From the NCBI GenBank assembly GCA_900769645.1, contig CAAGHI010000077.1, forward strand, positions 33,204 to 97,203: DNA of 64,000 nucleotides, given 5' to 3'. Origin of the DNA: Candidatus Gastranaerophilales bacterium. GTDB taxonomy: Bacteria; Cyanobacteriota; Vampirovibrionia; Gastranaerophilales; Gastranaerophilaceae. A program made the translations under genes and the position numbers. The stretch's first letter is position 1. Each line of letters opens with the position of its first letter. Below are positions 1 to 6,739 of this stretch, one piece after another. A model generated the notes under the pieces. That model worked only from the letters and a program-made list of their open reading frames with translations. It had not been told where the DNA came from and did not search any database.

Positions 1-811
1 ATTTCAACGTAAGATCTTTTGAAATCAATTTTATATTCTTTGAAAGTTCCAAAAACTCGTCCGGCGTAAGACTAATTGCCTGATCTGTTCCTTTGAGTTT
101 TTTATCAAGAGTAAAATGTCTTTCGACATATTCAGCACCAAGTGCAACCGCAGCAGTATCATACAAAATTCCTTCATGGTGTCCTGAAAAGCCAACAGCT
201 TTAACAGATTTGCCATATTTTTCTTTAAGACGAGGAATTTCCAACAAGCAAACATCTCCTGATTTAACGGGATATGCACTTGTACAAGCATAAAACACCA
301 GATTTTTTCGATTTTTAACAATAGAAGAAAAAATAATTTCCTCTTCCTTTTTCGTTGTCATTCCAAGAGAAATGTGGATTTCCCCATTGAAATTTTTATC
401 AATGTACTTCAAAAGTTCATAATCCGTATTATTTGCAGATGAAATTTTTATCATTTTAGGCGAAAGCGACAAAATTTCATCAACAGAATTTCTGTCAAAA
501 ACCGACGTTGAGTAAATAACCCCATTTTCTTCGCAATATTTTTTCAAAATTTTGTGTTGTGCAACATCAAACTCCAAAAACTCTCGATGGGCTCCATAAG
601 TTTCACCAAAAGAGTTTTCAGGATTTGGGTGAGGAGAATTAAATTCTTTTTCAGATAAAATCAATCTTGGAGTACGTTTTTGAAACTTTATTATGTCAGG
701 CTTAAATTCTTTCGGGAAACCTGCAAGTGTATCAATCATAAGCTTTGCAACCTCAATATCCCCCATGTGGTTGCAACAAAATTCTGCGATTAATTTTACT
801 TTTTGGTTCAT
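1..811 (-). CDS. neuB: N-acetylneuraminate/legionaminate synthase family protein, 3' end beyond window
   Basis: The frame opens at ATG 811 and stays open to the window edge, so about 270 N-terminal residues are visible and the C-terminus (where the family has a SAF/antifreeze-like domain) is missing. NeuB-family features seen in order are IAEFCCNHMGD near the N-terminus, KFQKRTP, YSTSVFD, MIKISSANN, YACTSAYPV, GFSGHHEG and a C-terminal EYVERHFTLDKKLKGTDQ. This TIM-barrel family condenses phosphoenolpyruvate with an amino sugar to make sialic, legionaminic or pseudaminic acid for surface glycans. The exact sugar cannot be told from this fragment. A GGAGAG-type ribosome site lies just upstream of the ATG. 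The flippase at 33057-34514 is another surface-glycan gene in the window but is not linked. Confidence 0.82.
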   Translation of the reverse strand, partial: MNQKVKLIAEFCCNHMGDIEVAKLMIDTLAGFPKEFKPDIIKFQKRTPRLILSEKEFNSPHPNPENSFGETYGAHREFLEFDVAQHKILKKYCEENGVIYSTSVFDRNSVDEILSLSPKMIKISSANNTDYELLKYIDKNFNGEIHISLGMTTKKEEEIIFSSIVKNRKNLVFYACTSAYPVKSGDVCLLEIPRLKEKYGKSVKAVGFSGHHEGILYDTAAVALGAEYVERHFTLDKKLKGTDQAISLTPDEFLELSKNIKLISKDLTLK

Positions 812-980
812 TTTTCTCTCCTTGGTTAATTATATTATGCAAAGCAAGAAAAGTCTAGGAGCTTTGGAGAAATATCAGATAAGCTGGATTGCCACGCTAT
901 TCGCTCGCAATGACTTGAATTGCGACTACTTTCAAAATAATTTCCGAGACAGAAATCTGTTAACCAATTAAATAGGAGCC

Positions 981-1000
981 TCCGGAGCGTAGTCCGGAGG
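981..1000. repeat. CTCCGG-type palindromic repeat
   Basis: CTCCGGAGCGTAGTCCGGAG is a near-perfect hairpin. Close relatives are at 6485-6506 and, inverted, at 38418-38439. All three lie between genes. Confidence 0.8.
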
Positions 1001-1043
1001 TGCTACACACCTATGTTTTCAGAATGACGATAATCTTTATTTA

Positions 1044-1119
1044 CTGTAACGAACTTATCGCCTTAACGCCTTATCGACTTCTTAATTCTTAGCCGCCTAG
1101 CTTCTTAGCTGCTTTTCAG
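1044..1119. repeat. Degenerate TTATCGCC/TTAGCTGC repeat element
   Basis: The element starts CTGTAACGAACTTATCGCC, continues as an irregular series of 8-9 base units (TTAACGCC, TTATCGAC) and ends in units like TTAGCTGC. Relatives are at 38547-38636 and 61861-61915, with a short form in the rpoA-rplQ spacer near 25450-25488. The tail unit also occurs inside the prepilin leader at 15860-15897. Confidence 0.7.
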
Positions 1120-1225
1120 TTTTGTAAACATTTGTTACGCATTTCTTCATCATTAACGCAATTTTTGAAAACAAAAATCCTTTATATATTCAAGGTAGGT
1201 TAATTAATTTTGGAAAGGTTATGTT

Positions 1226-2332
1226 ATGGCAGGGGTAATTGGAACAAATTATTATAATCAAGGTTTGTACAGTCAATTCAACAATCCTTATTTAATGAAG
1301 GATTCTTCATCTATGAACGATGATTTTATGGCTCAATCGGTTTTTGGGGATTCCGCACAACAAGCAGCATTAGCAAACTATGCAAACGCTTTTCAAGGAA
1401 GCAACTTACAAGGACAACCAACTTCTGACACATATCAAGCATCAAGCAATGGCGGTGGCTCTTCAATAGGTTCAACTCTTTTGACCGGAGCTGCAATTGG
1501 CGGTGCAACCGGAGCCGGATTTTACTATTGGGGCACAAATCCAATGAAAGATGGAAAAATAAATCCTTCTTTTTTAGAAGCTTTGAATAAACAAAATGTT
1601 GAAAACTCTGCAATATTAAAATTTAACGAATTGTACAAAACTCAAGCAACCCCTATTTTCCAAAAAGTTGGAATTGCCGGAGTAGAGCAATATAATGCAG
1701 TGCAAAAACTTGCAGGCTTGACAGAACTTAAAGATTTACCACAAGAAATTCGTTCAAAACTTCCAACATCTATTCAAACTCCGGAAGCTGCAAAACAAGC
1801 TATTGAACAAATTAAACCTGAACTTGCAAAAATTGATACTGAAAAACTTATTCAAAAAGCAGCAAAAACTGTAAGACCTGATTCTTTAGCTTTTCATCAA
1901 ACTCAATTGAACAAACTTCAAGGGCTTGAATCTCAGGTAAAAGCTCTAAAACCAGAAGCAACAGTTGAAGAATTGACAACATTCTTTAAAAACAACGCAG
2001 CTGCTTACGGCTTAAAAGGAACTCAAGTCGAAGTTGCAACAAAAGCTGAAAAATTAGCAAATACATTTAAAACTCAAGAAAACTTGTTGAATAATATTTC
2101 AAGAAGAGCTTCATTTAAGCAAGCTCATATCAACAGAATTAATTTGGCTTTAGAACAACAATTCAAAAACCACTGGGACGAAGGTGCAAAAGCCTTCAAA
2201 GAAGGTGCTCCTAAAGAATTAGGGGAAGCTTTGAAAAACTTTAAATGGAAAAAAGCCGGCAAAGCAGGTCTAATTGCCGCAGGTGTTGCAATTGTTGGAA
2301 AACTTTTGTTTGGAGGGAAAAGCGAAGCTTAA
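1226..2332 (+). CDS. Hypothetical membrane-associated protein
   Basis: This 368-aa protein is not recognised. It has a GGAAAGG ribosome site seven bases before the ATG. The N-terminus is Tyr/Asn-rich (GTNYYNQGLYSQFNN). A Gly-rich hydrophobic segment lies near residues 77-104 (TLLTGAAIGGATGAGFYYWG). The middle, about 120-330, is charged and Ala/Glu/Lys-rich and probably helical. A second short hydrophobic stretch is at the C-terminus (AGLIAAGVAIVGKLLFGG). The layout resembles the protein at 60503-61513, which also starts with a Tyr/Asn-rich segment and has one hydrophobic helix. No catalytic motif is visible. It is probably lineage-specific; membrane association is inferred from hydrophobicity only. 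Confidence 0.75.
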   Translation: MAGVIGTNYYNQGLYSQFNNPYLMKDSSSMNDDFMAQSVFGDSAQQAALANYANAFQGSNLQGQPTSDTYQASSNGGGSSIGSTLLTGAAIGGATGAGFYYWGTNPMKDGKINPSFLEALNKQNVENSAILKFNELYKTQATPIFQKVGIAGVEQYNAVQKLAGLTELKDLPQEIRSKLPTSIQTPEAAKQAIEQIKPELAKIDTEKLIQKAAKTVRPDSLAFHQTQLNKLQGLESQVKALKPEATVEELTTFFKNNAAAYGLKGTQVEVATKAEKLANTFKTQENLLNNISRRASFKQAHINRINLALEQQFKNHWDEGAKAFKEGAPKELGEALKNFKWKKAGKAGLIAAGVAIVGKLLFGGKSEA

Positions 2333-2442
2333 TCCCTAACTAAATTCCTTTTTCTCTTATCCTTACATATTCCCATACATAACCTAAAAAGCCCGAAGAA
2401 ATCATCTTTGGGTTTTTCCAATTTGCAAAATTTTCAATTAAT

Positions 2443-3726
2443 TTATGCAGAAACAGGCCGTTTTTCGTATTCCCTCGGGATTTCAAAGCCAAAGTTGCAA
2501 ATTTTATCTTCGTTACTTTTTGCATAAACATCGCCCTTATGCGCATCAATAATCTGTTTTGACAAATACAAACCAAGACCGGTACTTGTTTTTATTGATT
2601 TTGCATTTTGAGTTTGTTTGAACTTTTCAAATATATCTTTCATCTGTTCTTTTGTAATATATTTTGACTTACTTTCTACGTCCAACACTATATTTTCACC
2701 ATTTTCCATCAGAGTTACAGTTATTGTAGAATCTTTGAAACCGTGATTTACAGCATTACCTAAAAGATTGATTAAAACACGTTTTAACTGGACTCTATCC
2801 GCAAACACAAAACCTGATTGAAGACTAGAATTTATAACCAACTTTTGACCTTTTTCTTTCAATAAATTAGACATCGCCTTACCTGTTTGGTTCACAAGCT
2901 CCAGCATATCAAATCTTTCAGGATTTACCTTAATATACCCTCTATCATACAAATATGTATCTAAAATCGTAAAAATAAGATCATACATATAATTGCAAGA
3001 TAGTTTAATTTGTTCTAAAATCTCGGACTGCTCGCCGTTTACTTGTCCTAATGTTCCGGCAAGTAGTAAATCCAAAGCTTTAATCTGAGCGATTGTTGGA
3101 GTTTTCAAATCGTGAGTCAAAGTAGCTATAAAAGCATTTTTTCTGTCTTCAAGCTCTTTTACATTATCAATAACTCTAAAAATTACAACAATACTTACAA
3201 TATTATTTCGGTCATCAAGAATTGGAGCTTTCACAATCCTAAAATAATGAGTTTGCCCGTTTGACAAATCTGCATATCTTTCAGCTGTTACGAGGCGTTT
3301 CTCTTTAAGAACAATTTCATCTTCTCTTTTACTAGCTTCCGAACACAACATAAAATCATAAGTGCTCATACCGATTAAACTTTCACGGCTAACAGAAAAC
3401 AAATTAGCAAATTCATCATTTCCAAGAATAACTTTACCCTCAACAGTTTTCAGAAAAACCAAAAATGGACAAGCATTTATAATTGTTTCCATCTGAGAAT
3501 GTTGATCTACAATTTTTCTTTCAAGCTTTTTGGTTTCCTTAACCCCAAGAAAACGCATGCATAAAGAACTACTGACTACAAAACAGACAATCAAAATAGC
3601 ATCACTAATAGGCAAAACAACAGTTGGAAGCAGGTGCGGTGATACCAACGCAACAAACAATACGACTGTAGTAACAAGTAAAATTATTGTCTTTTCAAAA
3701 TTCAATATTCCTACTCCATACCTCAT
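2443..3726 (-). CDS. PAS-domain sensor histidine kinase
   Basis: This 427-aa protein has two hydrophobic helices near residues 13-60, then a PAS domain at about 75-190, then a HisKA region with the H-box FIATLTHDLKTP (about 200) and a HATPase_c domain with N-box LINLLGNAVNHGF and G-box TSTGLGLYLSKQIIDAHKG. It should autophosphorylate on the H-box histidine and pass phosphate to a response regulator. The periplasmic loop between the two helices is very short, so the signal is probably sensed by the membrane or the PAS domain. No response regulator gene is adjacent, so it is an orphan kinase here. A 22-bp palindrome lies about 85 bases upstream of its start (3812-3833). Confidence 0.9.
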   Translation of the reverse strand: MRYGVGILNFEKTIILLVTTVVLFVALVSPHLLPTVVLPISDAILIVCFVVSSSLCMRFLGVKETKKLERKIVDQHSQMETIINACPFLVFLKTVEGKVILGNDEFANLFSVSRESLIGMSTYDFMLCSEASKREDEIVLKEKRLVTAERYADLSNGQTHYFRIVKAPILDDRNNIVSIVVIFRVIDNVKELEDRKNAFIATLTHDLKTPTIAQIKALDLLLAGTLGQVNGEQSEILEQIKLSCNYMYDLIFTILDTYLYDRGYIKVNPERFDMLELVNQTGKAMSNLLKEKGQKLVINSSLQSGFVFADRVQLKRVLINLLGNAVNHGFKDSTITVTLMENGENIVLDVESKSKYITKEQMKDIFEKFKQTQNAKSIKTSTGLGLYLSKQIIDAHKGDVYAKSNEDKICNFGFEIPREYEKRPVSA

Positions 3727-3811
3727 GACCCTTTTATTTATACTACATATTGTAATATAAATATATTACCCAACAGTCTAAATTCAAGATAAATAACAAA
3801 AATTATTATTA

Positions 3812-3833
3812 ATGAGAACTTAAAAGTTCTCAT
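3812..3833. repeat. 22-bp palindrome, possible operator or terminator
   Basis: The arms ATGAGAACTT and AAGTTCTCAT are perfect. The same arms recur at 62249-62272 with a different centre. This copy sits upstream of the histidine kinase gene. Confidence 0.6.
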
Positions 3834-3860
3834 AGTAGAAAATCGTCTACCAGAAGCACC

Positions 3861-3897
3861 AAAAAAGCTCCAATGGAATAATCGGTTGTGGAGCTTT
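3861..3897 (-). terminator. Rho-independent terminator of the 67-aa gene
   Basis: On the minus strand a 9-bp stem (AAAGCTCCA/TGGAGCTTT) is followed by a run of T. It lies about 40 bases after the stop of the gene at 3937-4140. Confidence 0.8.
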
Positions 3898-3936
3898 GTT
3901 GTTTATTATTTAATTTGTGGATTATTGGGCGAGCTA

Positions 3937-4140
3937 TTAGTTGTTACTCAAAACTAATTTCAAAGTAGCAAGATTTTTGATAGCCAACATTGCATGTTTA
4001 TTGTGTTGACTTTCAGAAATATTAAATATTCTAATAATACGTTGGATTTCTGCCAAATCCTTCCAAGATTCAATCTTGTAAACGTTTTTAATAGGGTCAG
4101 AAACAACTGACATCAATGTATTTAATTCCTGTTCTTTCAT
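3937..4140 (-). CDS. Small hypothetical protein (67 aa)
   Basis: A short gene with a good ribosome site (GGAAAGAGGATAAG) before its ATG and its own terminator at 3861-3897, both of which argue that it is real. The sequence is mostly helical and charged, without a signal peptide or membrane segment (MKEQELNTLM at the start, IKNLATLKLVLSNN at the end). No family is recognised and no function can be proposed. Confidence 0.65.
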   Translation of the reverse strand: MKEQELNTLMSVVSDPIKNVYKIESWKDLAEIQRIIRIFNISESQHNKHAMLAIKNLATLKLVLSNN

Positions 4141-4531
4141 AAAATCTTATCCTCTTTCCTGTATATTTATATAAAGGATTTTTTAATTCGAGAATTGCCT
4201 TTTTAGAGTAAACGTGCTTAATATTTGTTTACAAACAAATACCATAGCGCATATTTAATAAAATATTTCTCTCTCCTAGGGAGAGAGCGTAGCCGTTCGA
4301 GCAGAGCGAGTTACGAATACGAGAGACAAAGGGAACCACAGAGCTGTGCGATGTGTGTGACCCTGTCCGCCTTGTGTCGAGGGGGTGAATAAAACCGAAA
4401 ATAATATAAACATTATTACTCTGTTATATAATTATTCAAAGATATCTGCTATTGTTTACCCCTCTCCCGTATTTCTAATGCTCATTTAATTCGCAAAGAA
4501 CTACGACCTCCACCCTAGGGGAGGCAAGATT
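4141..4531. other. Intergenic region with imperfect palindromes
   Basis: No gene is supported in these 391 bases. The region contains the palindrome CTCTCTCCTAGGGAGAGAG (4269-4287) followed by GAGCAGAGCGAG-type sequence, and a second CCTAGGGGAGG-containing stretch just before mazG (4505-4525). These may be ends of a degraded repeat element. Confidence 0.5.
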
Positions 4532-5305
4532 TTATTTCTTCCTATCAACAGCTTTCTTTGCTTGTTTCCACAATTTATCATATTCCACAAAAGAGTATTC
4601 TTCTAACGGTTTTTCTGCCAACTCTTCCATTTTTCTAAAACGAGCCATAAATTTATTGTTTGCATCTATCAAAGCTTGTTCTGCATCAATCTTGTTCCAA
4701 CGAGCAAGATTTACAACTGCAAAAAGAATGTCTCCAAACTCTTCTTCCATGTGTGCCCTGTCATGCTCAGCTTTCGCCTCTTTAAATTCTTCAAATTCAG
4801 AATTAATGCATTCGTAAAGCGTTTCTTCATCAGGCCACTCAAAACCTTGTTTTACTGCTCTTTTGCTAATTTTTTGTGCACTCATTAAAGCGGATTGAGC
4901 TTTTGAAATCCCGTCCATTGCAGATTTTCGTTCTGTTTTTTCTTCTTTTTTTAATTTATCCCAATTGTCGACTATATCCTGCGTTGAACTTACTTTTACA
5001 TTTCCAAAAACATGTGGGTGACGGTGGATAAGCTTTTCATTCAAACCTTTTGCAACATCGTCAAGATTAAAATCCCCTTCATCATCAGCAATTTGAGCAT
5101 GCAAAAGAACTTGCAAAAGAACATCACCCAACTCTTCTTTCAAGTTATCCATATCATCAGAATTTATTGCGTCAACCGCCTCATAAGCCTCTTCAAGCAT
5201 ATTAGGCTTCAAAGTCTTGTGAGTCTGCGCTCTATCCCATTCACAGCCTTCTGGAGATCGCAAAATTCTAACTGTTTCAATTAATTTATTCAAATTTTCA
5301 TACAT
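4532..5305 (-). CDS. mazG: Nucleoside triphosphate pyrophosphohydrolase MazG
   Basis: The 257-aa length fits two-domain MazG. MazG hydrolyses (d)NTPs to monophosphate and pyrophosphate, cleaning the nucleotide pool. The first domain shows LRSPEGCEWDRAQTHKTL and EEAYEAVDAI followed by LKEELGDVLLQVLLHAQIA, which carry the Glu/Asp metal ligands of the EExxE...ExxD pattern. A second, similar block appears near residues 170-215 (EEFEEFKEA, EEEFGDILFAVVNLARW), as in E. coli MazG. It is a single gene with no obvious operon partner. Confidence 0.95.
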   Translation of the reverse strand: MYENLNKLIETVRILRSPEGCEWDRAQTHKTLKPNMLEEAYEAVDAINSDDMDNLKEELGDVLLQVLLHAQIADDEGDFNLDDVAKGLNEKLIHRHPHVFGNVKVSSTQDIVDNWDKLKKEEKTERKSAMDGISKAQSALMSAQKISKRAVKQGFEWPDEETLYECINSEFEEFKEAKAEHDRAHMEEEFGDILFAVVNLARWNKIDAEQALIDANNKFMARFRKMEELAEKPLEEYSFVEYDKLWKQAKKAVDRKK

Positions 5306-5443
5306 AACAACATATCCTCTTTTTTAATTATTCTACACCTAACGGAGGAGAAATTCAATCAATAATCCTACAAAAGGTTGACCCAATAATTTTTACCTGA
5401 TGATATCCTTATAATGTCGAGATTATACGAAAGGATATTTAAC

Positions 5444-5956
5444 ATGGCAAATTTATCAGTATCATCTATTCGTGAAAGAATTTTTAACACAAGTAAACAC
5501 GAATCAGTAACACAGAGAAATTCATCAAATCCATTTGCAGCATCTTCTTTCAAAGGCAACGTACTAACTGCAGATGTATTTGAATCATCTTCAAAAAAAT
5601 CAAACAACAACGTTAATTTCACAGGCAAACTTAAAGCAAGTGCTTTGGTTGGCTCAATTTCAGGAATTGGCGAAAGATTTCAACACGCAATCGATTCAGT
5701 TGTAGCATTTGGCAACAGAATTAAAGAAAACGTTGTAAACGGCTGGAACAAATTAAACAGTATTGAAATTTCATTCACTCCTGCAAAAGACAAAGCTGTT
5801 TCTATGTACAACTCAGCAAAAGAAATTTTGGGAACATCTGTTACAGACTTGGTTTCCTCAAAAACATCAGCAAGATCAGTTGCTAAGATGGAAGACATGG
5901 TAATGGCAAGACAAATGTTTGCAGACAGCGTTTCAGCTTGGGAAGCTGCTGTATAG
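5444..5956 (+). CDS. Hypothetical protein, first gene of a two-gene operon
   Basis: Start chosen at ATG 5444 (MANLSVSSIRERIFN) because GAAAGGATATTTAAC gives a proper ribosome site there; an in-frame ATG at 5414 has none. The 170-aa protein is Ser/Lys/Asn-rich in its first third and has the short motifs SSFKG and VNFTGK, similar to AFKGQ in the 60503-61513 protein. A mildly hydrophobic stretch (ALVGSISGIGERFQHAI) lies mid-protein. It is not recognised. The next gene starts 15 bases after the stop, so both are probably cotranscribed up to the terminator at 6400. Confidence 0.65.
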   Translation: MANLSVSSIRERIFNTSKHESVTQRNSSNPFAASSFKGNVLTADVFESSSKKSNNNVNFTGKLKASALVGSISGIGERFQHAIDSVVAFGNRIKENVVNGWNKLNSIEISFTPAKDKAVSMYNSAKEILGTSVTDLVSSKTSARSVAKMEDMVMARQMFADSVSAWEAAV

Positions 5957-5971
5957 TTGGAGGTTTGATAA

Positions 5972-6343
5972 ATGGTAGAAAAAAGAATAGTAAAAGACGT
6001 TACAAATATTATTGATGGTTTGGGAAGGAATGAAAACCCTGAAACTATCGCTATTTTGGAAGATGTTGGGACAAATTCTAAAGTAGACGCTATCAGAGAA
6101 ATGACATCTCGCGCTTTGGTTAAGAAAAATATGCACGATTCTTTGAAAGTAGTTATTACAAACAAAGGAAAAGGCATCAACGATATGTCAACAGTTGTAG
6201 CAATGAGCACAATCAACGAATTGTTGTCATTGAATGACAAATCAGAAGCTATGAAAATTTTGGAAGAAACTGTTGATCAACATTCTGACGAAGAAGTTAG
6301 AGATAACGCTCGTTCAGTAAAAGCTTTGATGGCACTTTCATAG
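5972..6343 (+). CDS. Hypothetical helical protein
   Basis: This 123-aa protein has a strong ribosome site (TTGGAGG) and sits 15 bases after the 5444-5956 gene. It appears all-helical and soluble. Paired helices such as NPETIAILEDVGT and SDEEVRDNARSVKALMALS loosely resemble HEAT-like repeats, but this is only an impression. A terminator follows at 6400-6425. Function unknown; probably acts with its operon partner. Confidence 0.7.
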   Translation: MVEKRIVKDVTNIIDGLGRNENPETIAILEDVGTNSKVDAIREMTSRALVKKNMHDSLKVVITNKGKGINDMSTVVAMSTINELLSLNDKSEAMKILEETVDQHSDEEVRDNARSVKALMALS

Positions 6344-6399
6344 ATTGAAAGTAAATATATAAATTTGCCAGATTTTATATATTGAACATACCCCCTTAA

Positions 6400-6425
6400 A
6401 AAGACTCCGCCTGGAGTCTTTTTTA
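6400..6425 (+). terminator. Rho-independent terminator
   Basis: The hairpin AAGACTCCGCCTGGAGTCTT is followed by TTTT, 57 bases after the stop of the 5972-6343 gene. Confidence 0.85.
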
Positions 6426-6445
6426 TATAAATTCTGCCTTCCTAA

Positions 6446-6463
6446 GTGCTACGCACGTAGCCC
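6446..6463. repeat. Short repeat GTGCTACGCACGTAGCCC
   Basis: An 18-base sequence that recurs identically at 20940-20957, directly after the poly-C tract inside a prepilin leader. Confidence 0.75.
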
Positions 6464-6484
6464 TCAACAACAATATTATTAAAG

Positions 6485-6506
6485 ACTCCGGATCGTAGTC
6501 CGGAGT
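6485..6506. repeat. CTCCGG-type palindromic repeat
   Basis: Hairpin with arms ACTCCGGA and TCCGGAGT around TCGTAG. Same family as 981-1000 and 38418-38439. Confidence 0.8.
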
Positions 6507-6553
6507 GACAGTTTCATTTTAAATGCTTTTCAAAAATAGTTACTACTTTCGTC

Positions 6554-6615
6554 ATTCTGAAAGCTTAGAAAAATAATGCGAGTGACGAGCATTAATTTTT
6601 CTTGCTATTCAGAAT
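6554..6615. repeat. ATTCTGAA...TTCAGAAT palindromic element
   Basis: Starts ATTCTGAAAGCTTAGAAAAA, ends in TTTTTCTTGCTATTCAGAAT; termini are inverted. An inverted relative is at 38462-38527, and a 56-bp sister family is at 27721, 38313 and 61786. Confidence 0.7.
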
Positions 6616-6682
6616 CTATTATTATTTATTATAATCTCCTGCGCAGACAGCGTGAACTTTTTATGGAAAAAGTTCCTTAGAA

Positions 6683-6717
6683 AAAAACAAAAAGACATCT
6701 TTTTCAAGATGTCTTTT
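6683..6717 (-). terminator. Rho-independent terminator of the first adhesin gene
   Basis: On the minus strand the stem AAAAGACATCTT/AAGATGTCTTTT is followed by a T-rich run. It is 22 bases beyond the adhesin stop codon. Confidence 0.85.
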
Positions 6718-6739
6718 GCTACTTATTTCGACTTCGAAA

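Larger units (their letters stand above)
812..1225. other. Repeat-rich intergenic region
   Basis: No gene is supported in these 414 bases between divergent genes. The region holds a CTCCGG hairpin (981-1000) and a degenerate TTATCGCC/TTAGCTGC element (1044-1119), both with relatives elsewhere in the window. The promoter of the gene at 1226 must lie in the last 100 bases. Confidence 0.7.
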
